NCBI RefSeq assembly: GCF_001713455.1
Contig: NZ_CP016463.1
Span: 186,001-250,000 of the forward strand
DNA: 64,000 bases
Reading direction: 5' to 3'
Source: Bosea sp. RAC05
GTDB lineage: Bacteria; Pseudomonadota; Alphaproteobacteria; Rhizobiales; Beijerinckiaceae
Below the pieces are notes generated by a model that saw only the letters and a program-made list of their open reading frames with translations, did not search any database and was not told the origin of the DNA. A program made the position numbers and the translations under genes. Position 1 is the first letter of the stretch. Every line of letters starts with the position of its first letter. Positions 52,503 to 61,596 of this stretch are shown in pieces.

Positions 52503-52867
52503 TGACAGGCCAGACAGCAACGCTGACGGGTCGTGAAGGCGGCTATGGGTTGATCGCGATCATGCGTCGTTGCGTACGCGTGGCTTCTTTCGCCTTCAAT
52601 CTGGTACTCGCCTTCGCTGCCATTCTCATCGCCTGGCGCCTTTGGGGCATGGCACAGACCTGGATGATCAATGCAGGTGGCTGGCCGTACCCGAGTTTCG
52701 AGTACGCGCGCCAGATCGCCTATGCGCCAGGCCTGAAGGAGCGTGTGATCTGGTGGTCGATGGCGTGGGCCGCCTATGTCTTCGCCGGCGGGTTTGTCTT
52801 GATCTCCCTCGCGGGAGTGAGGTCACTTATCTGGCGGATCCATGGAGCGCTGCGAGCACTGGCCTGA
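52502..52867 (+). CDS. small two-helix membrane protein (121 aa)
   Basis: The ATG overlaps the L,D-transpeptidase stop (TGATG). Two hydrophobic helices (FNLVLAFAAILIAWRLW and WWSMAWAAYVFAGGFVLISLA) flank a short loop. No family recognised. Translational coupling suggests that it helps the L,D-transpeptidase at the inner membrane. Confidence 0.65.
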   Translation: MTGQTATLTGREGGYGLIAIMRRCVRVASFAFNLVLAFAAILIAWRLWGMAQTWMINAGGWPYPSFEYARQIAYAPGLKERVIWWSMAWAAYVFAGGFVLISLAGVRSLIWRIHGALRALA

Positions 52868-52895
52868 AGGAGCCGGAAACGGACCGCATTGGCCG

Positions 52896-53954
52896 CTAGA
52901 CCTGGCTCGCATTTGCGCCAGCCGGCCGCAGGTTGAAGGTCACAAACGGCCTGCCGATCGTCGCAAGCTCGAACCCGATCCGGGCAAAGCGCCCACCGGT
53001 ATCCTTGAGCTGCTGGCCCAAGCGCCGGATCCGCTCTTCGAGCTCAGGGCGGCCGAATGCCCAGCACATCTGGAGCACGAACTTCACTACCTCATCATGG
53101 TCGGTAATCGCATCCAGTCCGACACAGACCTCGACAGTGTTCATGCTTCCGAGGGTGACGGCAGCATGCTCGACCACGGCATCAGGCTGGCTCATGATGA
53201 GCGCTGCGATCGTCAAGGCGAAATCACGAGCGCTCTCGCGCCCAATGGCTTCAAATGAGGATCGCAGCAACTCCTCCGCATTGCCGGCCGACGAGACGAA
53301 GTGACATTTGGGCAGCCCAATCTCGTCGCCATCGAGCATGACCGAGATGGAATCGAGCAGGCATCCTTCGCTTTCCATAGCCTGGGCGAGGTCTGCAAAA
53401 CGGGTCTGATCAGGCGGCAGGCGGCAGGCCGAAACCACCACGTCGTGGAGCAGGGTCGCGCTGACCGAGTCCGATGGCTGGCTCTCGATAGCACCGCTCG
53501 GCAGGATCCACTCGTCCCGGGCATTGCCGACCCAATGCAGCCTGATCCCGGACACGCATTTGTCGCGGAACAGCAGCTCGACGAAGCCCAGCGGCTCCCG
53601 AACAACCCTCAGGTCCCGTCGCGTGTCGTCGCGGACGCGCTGGGCGATCGCATCGAGATCTGATGAGAGGCCCTGCTGCTCCAGGATCCGGAGCAATGAC
53701 GACACACGCACGGTAGCCCTGCCGGGATGGTCGATCCGCGCGAGCGGGTCGAATACGACACCAACGGATGCATTGCCCTCGAAGGAAGTGAGCTCCTTGA
53801 AGGCCAGGCCGCAGCTATCGATCATCTCTGCGAGTGCACCGGCGGGCAGGCCGGGATCGCCGGCTGCTCCATCAAAGATGTGATCGGCCCACTGGGCGAT
53901 CTGCTGACCAGACCAGAAATCGACCTTCGATTCGTTGGGAGAATGACGGTTCAT
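52896..53954 (-). CDS. hypothetical protein (352 aa)
   Basis: Start at MNRHSPNESKV (53954); the open frame runs 33 codons further upstream without a ribosome site. The protein is soluble and helical with a central region of strands (FVELLFRDKCVSGIRLHWV). No domain recognised. It is divergent from the pentapeptide-repeat gene with a 114-base gap that must hold both promoters. Confidence 0.65.
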   Translation of the reverse strand: MNRHSPNESKVDFWSGQQIAQWADHIFDGAAGDPGLPAGALAEMIDSCGLAFKELTSFEGNASVGVVFDPLARIDHPGRATVRVSSLLRILEQQGLSSDLDAIAQRVRDDTRRDLRVVREPLGFVELLFRDKCVSGIRLHWVGNARDEWILPSGAIESQPSDSVSATLLHDVVVSACRLPPDQTRFADLAQAMESEGCLLDSISVMLDGDEIGLPKCHFVSSAGNAEELLRSSFEAIGRESARDFALTIAALIMSQPDAVVEHAAVTLGSMNTVEVCVGLDAITDHDEVVKFVLQMCWAFGRPELEERIRRLGQQLKDTGGRFARIGFELATIGRPFVTFNLRPAGANASQV

Positions 53955-54068
53955 CGCTGCAATACTGCCGAGATTGATGCCGCTGGACAAGAACGGGTGC
54001 CCGCGGCGACGCGGATTCCGACTTGCAACGAATCCGGCGATGTTTTGCTCCACAATGGAGTGACACTT

Positions 54069-55688
54069 ATGGCCAAGGCAAAAACCCAGATCATCCGCGA
54101 CCGCAGCGGGGCGGTGCTATGGTCTGGCCCCGGACGAACGCTGAAGGAGTTCGTCGAGTGGCTCGTCCAGGAGAAGCAGTCGCTCGCGGGTGCGGATCTG
54201 ACCGGCCTCGATCTCTCTGGGCTCAACCTCGACGGTGCCATTCTCGATGGCGCGCTGCTCGATGACGCCGACCTGCGAGGAGCGTCGCTTCGGCACGCGA
54301 GCATCAACCATGCCTCGCTCAAGGGCGTCCAGGCTCAGGGCCTCAACGCCGAGCACTCGCTTTTCCATGGAGTGGACCTTCGCCCTTCGGAAAAGCTCTC
54401 GTCGCGGTTCGATGGCGCCCGTCTGGCCTACTCCGAGCTGTGCGGTGCGCTGATCGATCACGCGTCGTTTGAGAATGCCGGCCTGTCGCGTACCTCGTTT
54501 GCCCATGCGAAGGGACGCAAGACGAGCTTCGTCAATGCGAGCCTTCACGATGCCGACTTCTCCTATTCCATCCTGATCGGCTGCAGCTTCAAGAAGGCGC
54601 AGATCACCGCTTCCACCAGGATGAGCGCGGCACATCTCCCAGACCGGACGCGAGGCATGACCTGCGTGAACAACGCGTTCTCGCAGGCAGTGATGGATGT
54701 CACCACACCGGCCTTCCAGAGCGACCATCGCTGGTCGCGCGCGCTGAAATACCTCGCCTGGGGTGTGGCGACCGCCCCGATCGCTTTCACGTCGCATATG
54801 TTGCCCATCCATCATGTCCAGGGCCCCAGCGGCTATGGCGTCGTCTCGGACGTGCTCCAGAGCACAGCCACCGTAGTGGTGGTAACGGGGCTCGCCATTG
54901 CCATGAAGGAGTTCGTCGTCGAGCACATCCGCGACTGGGTCGAGGAGAAGTTCGAGGATCTCCATGTCGGCATCAGGCGCGCCTATGACGAAGCGTGGAA
55001 GCTCGGCGCCAACCTCAAGGAGATGGTTGCAGCCAGCATCTTTGGGCCGGGCCTGCGGGCCGTTCGGGCCGGGCTGAAGGCCACTCGCGCCCGCTACAAG
55101 CACGAAGGCGGCTATGCCGGCGTAACGGAGGTCGAAGGCAGCAGGGGCAAGATGATCTTCTGTGACCGGCGCCACCTGGCGCTTGCTCTGGAGTCGATCA
55201 GCGCCGGCCGGTCGCGGCATCGCCTGGAAGGCGATCTCGTGGTCGTCCGCAGGGGATCTTCCAGAATCGATGCGCCGGCAATCGTCAGGTATCGCGCAGA
55301 CGGCGGCACGTCGATGGCGTGGGTCGAGGGCACGGCGGTCGCGAAGACGGTCGAATTCGACATCGATGGCGCCATGATTGCCTTCACGGGCGATGTCTCA
55401 ATGAAGTCGGAACTCTCGACGGTTCTCGACGAGTTCGAAGCGGCGATGCTCGACGATCATGCTGTGAACCTGTCGTATCCCAGGAAAACACACGAGCTGC
55501 GGGCCGGCCGAGATGGTTCGGTTCTCGTCTTCAGGTCTGCTGACGGACGCCCGGACAACCCGCAAGGCCCGGCTCTTCTGACGGTCGACGGGACCAGCCG
55601 CAATTTCCGCAATGGCGGCGAGGCGATCGTTATCCCTGATGTCGACATCGATGCGGACGATATCGCAGCATCTGCCCCGCGGATGTGA
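54069..55688 (+). CDS. pentapeptide-repeat protein with membrane helices (539 aa)
   Basis: GGAG precedes the ATG at 54069, which sets the start; the open frame extends far upstream. Residues about 35-165 are pentapeptide repeats of A(D/S)LxG type (ADLTGLDLSGLNLDGAILDG and following), which fold as a right-handed beta helix. Two hydrophobic segments around residues 225-245 and 260-285 follow, then an amphipathic linker and a C-terminal soluble domain of about 180 residues of unknown type. The function of most pentapeptide proteins is unknown; some mimic DNA (MfpA/Qnr) or scaffold membrane proteins. The fusion to a membrane anchor favours the latter. Confidence 0.75.
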   Translation: MAKAKTQIIRDRSGAVLWSGPGRTLKEFVEWLVQEKQSLAGADLTGLDLSGLNLDGAILDGALLDDADLRGASLRHASINHASLKGVQAQGLNAEHSLFHGVDLRPSEKLSSRFDGARLAYSELCGALIDHASFENAGLSRTSFAHAKGRKTSFVNASLHDADFSYSILIGCSFKKAQITASTRMSAAHLPDRTRGMTCVNNAFSQAVMDVTTPAFQSDHRWSRALKYLAWGVATAPIAFTSHMLPIHHVQGPSGYGVVSDVLQSTATVVVVTGLAIAMKEFVVEHIRDWVEEKFEDLHVGIRRAYDEAWKLGANLKEMVAASIFGPGLRAVRAGLKATRARYKHEGGYAGVTEVEGSRGKMIFCDRRHLALALESISAGRSRHRLEGDLVVVRRGSSRIDAPAIVRYRADGGTSMAWVEGTAVAKTVEFDIDGAMIAFTGDVSMKSELSTVLDEFEAAMLDDHAVNLSYPRKTHELRAGRDGSVLVFRSADGRPDNPQGPALLTVDGTSRNFRNGGEAIVIPDVDIDADDIAASAPRM

Positions 55689-56387
55689 TCAAGATGAGGC
55701 CCGCATGGCGAGATCCCTGTGGGCCTCATCCCTTGCAACGTTGACCTTGGCCATCGCGTCATCGGATCCTCCACGATCGGGGTGATGGATGGCTGTGAGC
55801 TTACGCCAGGCTCGGTTGACCTCCTCGATCGTGGCATCGGGTGAAACGCCCAGTGTCGTCCACCAGCCGCGTCGCGGCGGTTCCGGATGGATTGGCTCAT
55901 CTGGGTCAAAGACCCGCTCGGCCGCGGCCTGCTCGAACTCTTCCAGTTCCGCTTCAATGAAACCAAGCGCTCGCCTGGCGTTCTCGATACGGCTATGGCC
56001 CGCGGCCATGAACTCGATCGTGCCGATGCCTTCGACATGAGCCACGATGAGCAGGGCTGTCGTGTCGTGTGACCAGGTGACCTCAATTCGAACTGACCAG
56101 TCAGAAAGCCCTGCCTCGATCAGTTTGCAGGCTGCAGCCGCATCGCGCTCGTTTCGACGGCGCCTGGCTGCGCGGATCTGGCTGCGCGCCATGGTCTCCA
56201 TGACGATCACGCCGACCGCGACGCCAAGCCAGATCGCATCCTGACTGGCGGGAAGCCGGATCTGGAAATGCTGCTCGATCAAGGGAGCTGAGACAGCAGC
56301 TGCCAGGACGATCGCGAACAGAATCGCGATAGACTTGGTGGCCAGCGTCAGAAGCTGCGACAAGCCGCGCAGGATCGAGCGGATCAT
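55689..56387 (-). CDS. membrane-anchored J-domain protein (232 aa)
   Basis: Two hydrophobic helices (about 10-38 and 50-66) and a cytosolic part ending in a J domain: WWTTLGVSPDATIEEVNRAW begins near residue 175 and the catalytic HPD is at 202-204. J proteins stimulate Hsp70 (DnaK) ATPase activity. The C-terminal position of the J domain resembles DjlA and other dedicated membrane co-chaperones. The stop is back to back with the pentapeptide gene and the start is divergent from the four-paralogue operon, 116 bases away. Confidence 0.85.
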   Translation of the reverse strand: MIRSILRGLSQLLTLATKSIAILFAIVLAAAVSAPLIEQHFQIRLPASQDAIWLGVAVGVIVMETMARSQIRAARRRRNERDAAAACKLIEAGLSDWSVRIEVTWSHDTTALLIVAHVEGIGTIEFMAAGHSRIENARRALGFIEAELEEFEQAAAERVFDPDEPIHPEPPRRGWWTTLGVSPDATIEEVNRAWRKLTAIHHPDRGGSDDAMAKVNVARDEAHRDLAMRASS

Positions 56388-56503
56388 CGATCGAATCGAA
56401 GTGGATCAACGAGCATTCGAAATGATCGCCTCGAATACAGCCCCTGTCGAAGATCGGAATCGGTGGCCTTGTCCTATGCGTCTGGCGGAATGATCCTGCG
56501 ACC

Positions 56504-57589
56504 ATGCTGATCAAGATCCCCTTCCCGTATCAAGCCGAGGTCAAGGTCGGTCGCGCCCGCAACAGCGAGAAAATGAAGCTGCTGGGCGACACCGAAGTGA
56601 TCGTCCGCGAGATCCATTCAGACGAGGCGCCGATCGCGCTGTGGTGGACCGCGCCCGACCTGAACGTCGATCTCCAGGTCGCGATCAGGTCGGTTGATGG
56701 CGACCTCTATCACCCGATTTTTCTCCAGGAGAGCCGTGATCAGCTTGATTGCGATTACGCCCGCTCGACCGAGGATTTCCTGCGCAAGGTCCGCAAACAG
56801 CGCCATGCCGGCCTGCGCGATGTGCTGGCGAAGCCACGCCTGATCACTGGTGCTGCCTTCGCCGATGTCCTGGCCAGGGGCGTGACCGGTACGACGATGC
56901 AGGGTCATGGCTCCACCCGTGTCGCCGATGCGCCGCCGGAAGACATCCGCCGTCCGGAAGATGCGAATGTCCGGCACATCCTGAATTCGGACATCGAGGC
57001 ACAAGCGGCCAAGATCGCGCAGTTCGCCGACGGGCTTCTGATCATCGACGGGATCGCGCATCGCAAGATTGCCCAGCCCGGACTGCGCGTGAACGGCAGA
57101 TATCCCAGCATCGACACCGCTTATGAGCCCGACGCTTCGATCTATGCTGTGGACCGGATCTATCAGATCGACAGGTTCTCCGAGGCCCTCGACGACGTCA
57201 AAGGGCGCACAGGATCGGTTCGTGATCAGATGGCACCGCCCGATATCGTGCGGCCAGATCTTCTCGACCTGTCGGATCCGCTCGGAGCAGCGGCGAGGGC
57301 GACGGCCGCGTTCATCGTCCATCGTCAGTCCCAGGACGACCATCGCGGTGGTCGGCGCGGTCCTGCCATCGCCTCATACGACATCGATGTGATCAAGGCA
57401 TGGATCGATGTCCGCGACGCAGATCGTTCCCAGACCTCGGCGGTGATGGCTGCGCTCGTCCGTTACCGGGAAGCGTCAGGTGATCAGGGCATGCTGCACG
57501 AGAGCACGCAGATGATCGAGCGATTGATCGAACGCAACGGCCAGCTGGACGAGCCGATGATGCTGACGCAGACGGAGCCGGCGCCGTGA
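56504..57589 (+). CDS. four-paralogue operon, member 1 (361 aa)
   Basis: First of four tandem related genes. The N-terminal domain begins MLIKIPFPYQAEVKVGRAR, then EAPIALWW near residue 42 and LYHPIF near 68-72. After a helical middle comes IDGIAHRKIAQPGLRV near residue 180, and PPDIVRPDL near 245, followed by a helical C-terminus. The same landmarks occur at matching places in the next three proteins, which shows common descent. No signal peptide or membrane segment is present and no catalytic motif is recognised. The stop overlaps the next start by four bases. Confidence 0.72.
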   Translation: MLIKIPFPYQAEVKVGRARNSEKMKLLGDTEVIVREIHSDEAPIALWWTAPDLNVDLQVAIRSVDGDLYHPIFLQESRDQLDCDYARSTEDFLRKVRKQRHAGLRDVLAKPRLITGAAFADVLARGVTGTTMQGHGSTRVADAPPEDIRRPEDANVRHILNSDIEAQAAKIAQFADGLLIIDGIAHRKIAQPGLRVNGRYPSIDTAYEPDASIYAVDRIYQIDRFSEALDDVKGRTGSVRDQMAPPDIVRPDLLDLSDPLGAAARATAAFIVHRQSQDDHRGGRRGPAIASYDIDVIKAWIDVRDADRSQTSAVMAALVRYREASGDQGMLHESTQMIERLIERNGQLDEPMMLTQTEPAP

Positions 57590-58620
57590 AGATCTGCATT
57601 CCCCTTACTTATGAGGCGACCGTCCGCACCGCGCGTGGGGACACTGACAAGCGTACCTATCGCGAAGTTGTCGAATTCGACCTGCCCGAGGCCGATGGTG
57701 CGCCCGTCGCCTGTCGCTGGGCTGGATCTGGAATACAGACAGGCGCCGGCGATCACGACAAGGATATCCGGATCGTCGACGGGAAGCCGTTCGAGCCATA
57801 CTTCTCGCCTGGCCGCTATGATCGGGAGCGGGAGGAATTCGTGCATGACCCGATGCGTTCGGACCTGCCAGACCTCGCCGACCAGCTTGCTCACGTCGTC
57901 CGGGAGCGTTACGCGACCCGCAGCTTGATCGCAGCGCTGGAGGTCAAGCGCGCTGGCCCGCCGCGTCCTCAGACTGTGATCCGCAGCGACCGGGACTCGG
58001 TCATCGAGACGCTCGGAGAGTTCGTGAGAGACAATCTCCGCTCGATCGACGGCGTCCTGCATGGGCTGGGTCATCTTCCCATGCTGCAGGTTCGCACGGG
58101 ATCATCGTTTCATGGTCCGACGACAGTTGGTGTGGAGCTCGTATCGGCTGGAACCATCGAGGGGTCTAACTGGCTGAACGCCTATCCCATCACCGAGTTC
58201 GAGGCGGCATCCGCTGCAGCCAAGGCCCTGGCAGAGAATCTGGAGCAGCGCGGGTACAAGGCCGTCTACAAGCCGCCGACGAGTTTCCCAGTTGAGATCG
58301 TCGACGCCAACTTGGTCACCCATGACGTATCCGACGTACTGAGGTCAGCTCTCATTCGTCATGTCGAGCACGCGCTCGCCTACCACCTGGTCAAGGGGTC
58401 GAAGGAATCTGCAGATTGCTACGAGTCGGTTCGGCAGATGCGCTGGCCAAACCGAAAGGACGATAGTGAGGCTTCGCCCGAGGACGATCTGGCCATCCTG
58501 CAACACGCCGCAGCAGTGTATGCGAGCGAGGGCGGCGAGGATGCCTGGTTCGTCAGCGCCGCGGTCGAACGCTTCAATCGCGCAATCGGCGATCTGGCGC
58601 TGAGTGAACTCGATCTATGA
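57586..58620 (+). CDS. four-paralogue operon, member 2 (344 aa)
   Basis: Paralogue of its neighbours: start MKICIPLTYEATVRTARG, GAPVACRW near residue 38, FEPYF near 69, IDGVLHGLGHLPMLQV near 153 and EIVDANL near 236. The N-terminal half is beta-rich and the remainder helical. Overlaps the genes on both sides by four bases (ATGA), implying translational coupling and fixed stoichiometry. Function unknown. Confidence 0.72.
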   Translation: MKICIPLTYEATVRTARGDTDKRTYREVVEFDLPEADGAPVACRWAGSGIQTGAGDHDKDIRIVDGKPFEPYFSPGRYDREREEFVHDPMRSDLPDLADQLAHVVRERYATRSLIAALEVKRAGPPRPQTVIRSDRDSVIETLGEFVRDNLRSIDGVLHGLGHLPMLQVRTGSSFHGPTTVGVELVSAGTIEGSNWLNAYPITEFEAASAAAKALAENLEQRGYKAVYKPPTSFPVEIVDANLVTHDVSDVLRSALIRHVEHALAYHLVKGSKESADCYESVRQMRWPNRKDDSEASPEDDLAILQHAAAVYASEGGEDAWFVSAAVERFNRAIGDLALSELDL

Positions 58621-59666
58621 TCCTTGAGGTCACCTACGGCTACACGGCGAGCGTCCGCGTTCCGCGTGCGCGGACGTGGTCGGACCGGCAGTACCGGGGG
58701 ACGGCGACGTTCTCGCTTCCAGAGGTCGCGCTCGAAGAGACCGATCTCGTCGCATGGTGGACGCCTCCAGAATTGTCCGGAGTCCATCAAACGGCCCTGA
58801 GGTCGTTTGAGAACGCACTCTATCAGCCGATGGCGACCGAGTCGGATCCGACGGCGTTGCCCCTTGATCAGGCGGGAGACTTCTACCGCCCCGCAGGCGG
58901 GCAGCATGTGACGACCAGGTTGAAAAACCCGGCGTTCGTCAGCCCTGGTGCTCTTCAGGATATGGCTTCGGTCTCGTTTTCTGGCCTGCTGAGTTCAGGC
59001 ATTGCGATGGTATGCCATCCCGAACCCTTGAGATTGCCGCGGATCGAGGACGACAGGACCATCGCCGAATGCGGGACAACCAATCGCGACGCGATGGAAG
59101 CCAGGATCGCAAAGGAGCTTGCCAGGCTGGTTGTGATCGGCGGGGTTGTTCACTGCCGCATCACGATGCCCTTCATCTCCGTTTTCAATGGAACGATCAC
59201 GGCAGGCCATAACGCAGGCGCCGGGTTTCAAACCTTCGCGCTCGATCAGCTCGAAGCGGCGTTGGCTGCAGCTTACTCTCACCAGAGCGCTCCCAAAGTC
59301 CCGTTCGATAAGCCCGAGATCGTCAGGCCGGATCTGGTCCCGGCACGGCATCCGCTCGCCGTCGATGCTTCGAACGTGGCAAGCCAGCTCATCCAGAGCC
59401 AAATCAGCACTGCAGCAAGCTACCGACGCCCGTTACACGATCTGCCACTGGAGACGATCCTGGCGTGGTATGCGCTCAGAGATAGCCTTGCAGCCGAGGC
59501 GGACACAGAACGTCTTCTGGACTGCCTTGAGGCCTATCTGGTGTCATATCCAAACGACCGCCAGCCGGACACTACGCACTCCTATGCGAAGCGCCTGCTG
59601 GAGCGTCGCAACGCGGCTGCAGACGACGATCTGCTCGCAACAATTGGACTGCCGGGTGTGCCATGA
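58617..59666 (+). CDS. four-paralogue operon, member 3 (349 aa)
   Basis: Start MILEVTYGYTASVRVPRAR; landmarks DLVAWW near residue 42, LYQPM near 68, IGGVVHCRITMPFISV near 173 and PEIVRPDL near 234. The EIVRPDL block is nearly identical to that of member 1, so members 1 and 3 may be the closest pair. No export signal or enzyme motif seen. Coupled at both ends by ATGA overlaps. Confidence 0.72.
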   Translation: MILEVTYGYTASVRVPRARTWSDRQYRGTATFSLPEVALEETDLVAWWTPPELSGVHQTALRSFENALYQPMATESDPTALPLDQAGDFYRPAGGQHVTTRLKNPAFVSPGALQDMASVSFSGLLSSGIAMVCHPEPLRLPRIEDDRTIAECGTTNRDAMEARIAKELARLVVIGGVVHCRITMPFISVFNGTITAGHNAGAGFQTFALDQLEAALAAAYSHQSAPKVPFDKPEIVRPDLVPARHPLAVDASNVASQLIQSQISTAASYRRPLHDLPLETILAWYALRDSLAAEADTERLLDCLEAYLVSYPNDRQPDTTHSYAKRLLERRNAAADDDLLATIGLPGVP

Positions 59667-60685
59667 AGCTGACGATCCCGTTTGTCGTCCATTACCAGTA
59701 CACGGAGCGGGGAGCTCATCGGCAGCGCCGCTATCGTGCTCTGCTGGATGTCGATGTCCGGGAAGCTGGAAACGCAGAAGCCCCGATTGCCCTGAGATGG
59801 GCCAGCGGTGGCTTCAATCGTGAGACGCCCGCCAATTCCGGGCCTCAGGAGGTGCGCGTCTATGGCGGAGACGGTCACGTCTATGAGCCGATCCTGACGA
59901 CCAACGGGCCCGAGCCGATGGTCCCACTCCCGGTCCCGGAGCAAAGGCACGAGCCCTTCCTGAAACTGTGCGACATGCTGCGGGTGACGGACCCTGGCCG
60001 AGGGATCGCCACAGCCAGCGACATCGCGACACCATTGCCCAAGCGGCCGTCCGAGAAGCTCCAGGCCGAGCACCGTGCAGCAGAGCTGAAGGCATGCCTC
60101 TATGCCAGGGACCATCTCCTGATCGTCAACGGCACAGTCTGGGCAAGGTCGGCCTTGCCCATGCTTGTGGTTCGGCGTGCGCAGGGCTCTGGGGAGCACG
60201 GCGCTTACCTGCACCTCATGCATCCTGAGCAGATGAAATCGGGAGACTGGCCCAACGCTTTTGCTCCCTGCGATCGCGAGGACGCCGAAGCGGAACTCAA
60301 GCTCAGGGCGCTGGAGAAAGGAGACAATGCGACGTGGGGCCTGGGTTCCAGTGTCAGGAGCCTGGAAATCGTCGAGCCAGCGCTATGCGCCTACGACCTG
60401 TCTGAGCTACATCGCCGCAATCTCCTGCATGCCGTGAGGAATGCGTTGGCAGAGGCTCTTCCGCGCGGAACCCCGGAAATGGCTATCGCCTATGACCGGA
60501 TCCGCAAGGTTCTGGAAGCACGCGAGCCGATTTCGAGCGAGAAAGAAGAGCGCCTGATCGAGGCTGGGTATGAGGCCTATGCCTCGTGCGGTGGCGTTCA
60601 GAAGCCCAGGCTGGAACGGATGGTCGCCCGAATGCGGCAGCTTTCCCATCTTCCGGGACCGCTACCTTCTCTCCCTGGGTTCTGA
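59663..60685 (+). CDS. four-paralogue operon, member 4 (340 aa)
   Basis: Start MKLTIPFVVHYQYTERG; landmarks APIALRW near residue 39, VYEPIL near 72, VNGTVWARSALPMLVV near 154 and LEIVEPAL near 234. The last gene of the operon; the following hairpin acts as terminator only for the opposite strand, and no strong plus-strand terminator was seen. Like the others it is probably cytosolic and of unknown function. Confidence 0.72.
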   Translation: MKLTIPFVVHYQYTERGAHRQRRYRALLDVDVREAGNAEAPIALRWASGGFNRETPANSGPQEVRVYGGDGHVYEPILTTNGPEPMVPLPVPEQRHEPFLKLCDMLRVTDPGRGIATASDIATPLPKRPSEKLQAEHRAAELKACLYARDHLLIVNGTVWARSALPMLVVRRAQGSGEHGAYLHLMHPEQMKSGDWPNAFAPCDREDAEAELKLRALEKGDNATWGLGSSVRSLEIVEPALCAYDLSELHRRNLLHAVRNALAEALPRGTPEMAIAYDRIRKVLEAREPISSEKEERLIEAGYEAYASCGGVQKPRLERMVARMRQLSHLPGPLPSLPGF

Positions 60686-60689
60686 AGAG

Positions 60690-60726
60690 AGCCCACAAAC
60701 GAAAACGGCCGCTGGTGAGCGGCCGT
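60690..60726 (-). terminator. terminator of the outer-membrane barrel gene
   Basis: Nine-base stem ACGGCCGCT / AGCGGCCGT with a four-base loop. Read on the minus strand it is followed by TTTTCGTTTG, so it ends the barrel transcript; on the plus strand the downstream sequence is CCCGTCTT and termination would be weak. Confidence 0.7.
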
Positions 60727-60771
60727 CCCGTCTTCATGCTGAATACGGCGAGCGAAGATGCTCGCTCGCGA

Positions 60772-61473
60772 TCACCACTTGTAGCCGACGCTGCCCTGCA
60801 CGACGTGCTGCTGGCCGCCGAGCTTGCCGGGGAAGTTGCCGGCGCTGGACTTGTCGAAGTCCATGAAGCGGTAGCCGACGCCGAGGACGACATTGGGGGT
60901 CACGAGGTAATCGACGCCGGCGCCCAGAGCGTAGCCCCAGTTGTCGGCCGTGCCGCGGAAGGAGACGCCGCCGAGGGTCGTGGTCGCCTTGAGCTCCTGA
61001 TAGGCGACGCCGGCCAGGACGTAGGGCAGCACGTTGCCATAGGCGTAGCCGACCTTCACGGCGCCGAGACCGAAGCCCTCGACATTGGCGCGAGCGGTGT
61101 CACCGAAACCGTTGAAGGAGCGCTTCGTCTGGCCCGACAGGTTGGCCTCGATCAGGCCGCCGACGACGAGGTTGGACGGGAACTGCCAGTTGGCCGCCGC
61201 GAACAGACCGCCGAAGCCGCCATGCGCATCGGGGACCTTGATGCCGCGGGTGGCCCAGGTGCCTTTCAGGACGCCGCCCGGCTCCAGGTAGTTGAAGGCA
61301 TAGCCGCCCTGCGCGCCGATGCTGAAGCCCGTCCAGTCCGAGACGACGATCGGGGCGCGGGTGACGACCGGGGCCGCCGGCGCCGGCGCATCGTAGGTGA
61401 CGGGGAGATCGGCGGCGACTGCTGCGGTGCCAGTGAGAGCGAGCAGGCCGGCGATCAGGATCTTGCGATTCAT
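60772..61473 (-). CDS. outer-membrane beta-barrel protein (Omp31-like)
   Basis: A 233-residue protein. A signal peptide ends near AVAAD; then DLPVTYDAPAPAAP, a Pro/Ala linker, and WTGFSIGAQGGYAFNY, the opening typical of Omp31/Omp25-type barrels of Hyphomicrobiales. Alternating strands follow (VLPYVLAGVAYQEL, VVLGVGYRFMDFD), ending in VQGSVGYKW. GGAG precedes the ATG at 61473. It is the second such barrel in the window; their termini differ (F and W), so they are not recent duplicates. Confidence 0.88.
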   Translation of the reverse strand: MNRKILIAGLLALTGTAAVAADLPVTYDAPAPAAPVVTRAPIVVSDWTGFSIGAQGGYAFNYLEPGGVLKGTWATRGIKVPDAHGGFGGLFAAANWQFPSNLVVGGLIEANLSGQTKRSFNGFGDTARANVEGFGLGAVKVGYAYGNVLPYVLAGVAYQELKATTTLGGVSFRGTADNWGYALGAGVDYLVTPNVVLGVGYRFMDFDKSSAGNFPGKLGGQQHVVQGSVGYKW

Positions 61474-61596
61474 GTGGTTCTCCAGAAGTTGATGCCCTCT
61501 AGAATTGGCCAAACGATCAGCAAGTCAATCCTTGGAGCGATCCATCCCTGCAATTATCGAATCAATCGGTGGATAGCCAAATGCCCATCCAGTCTT

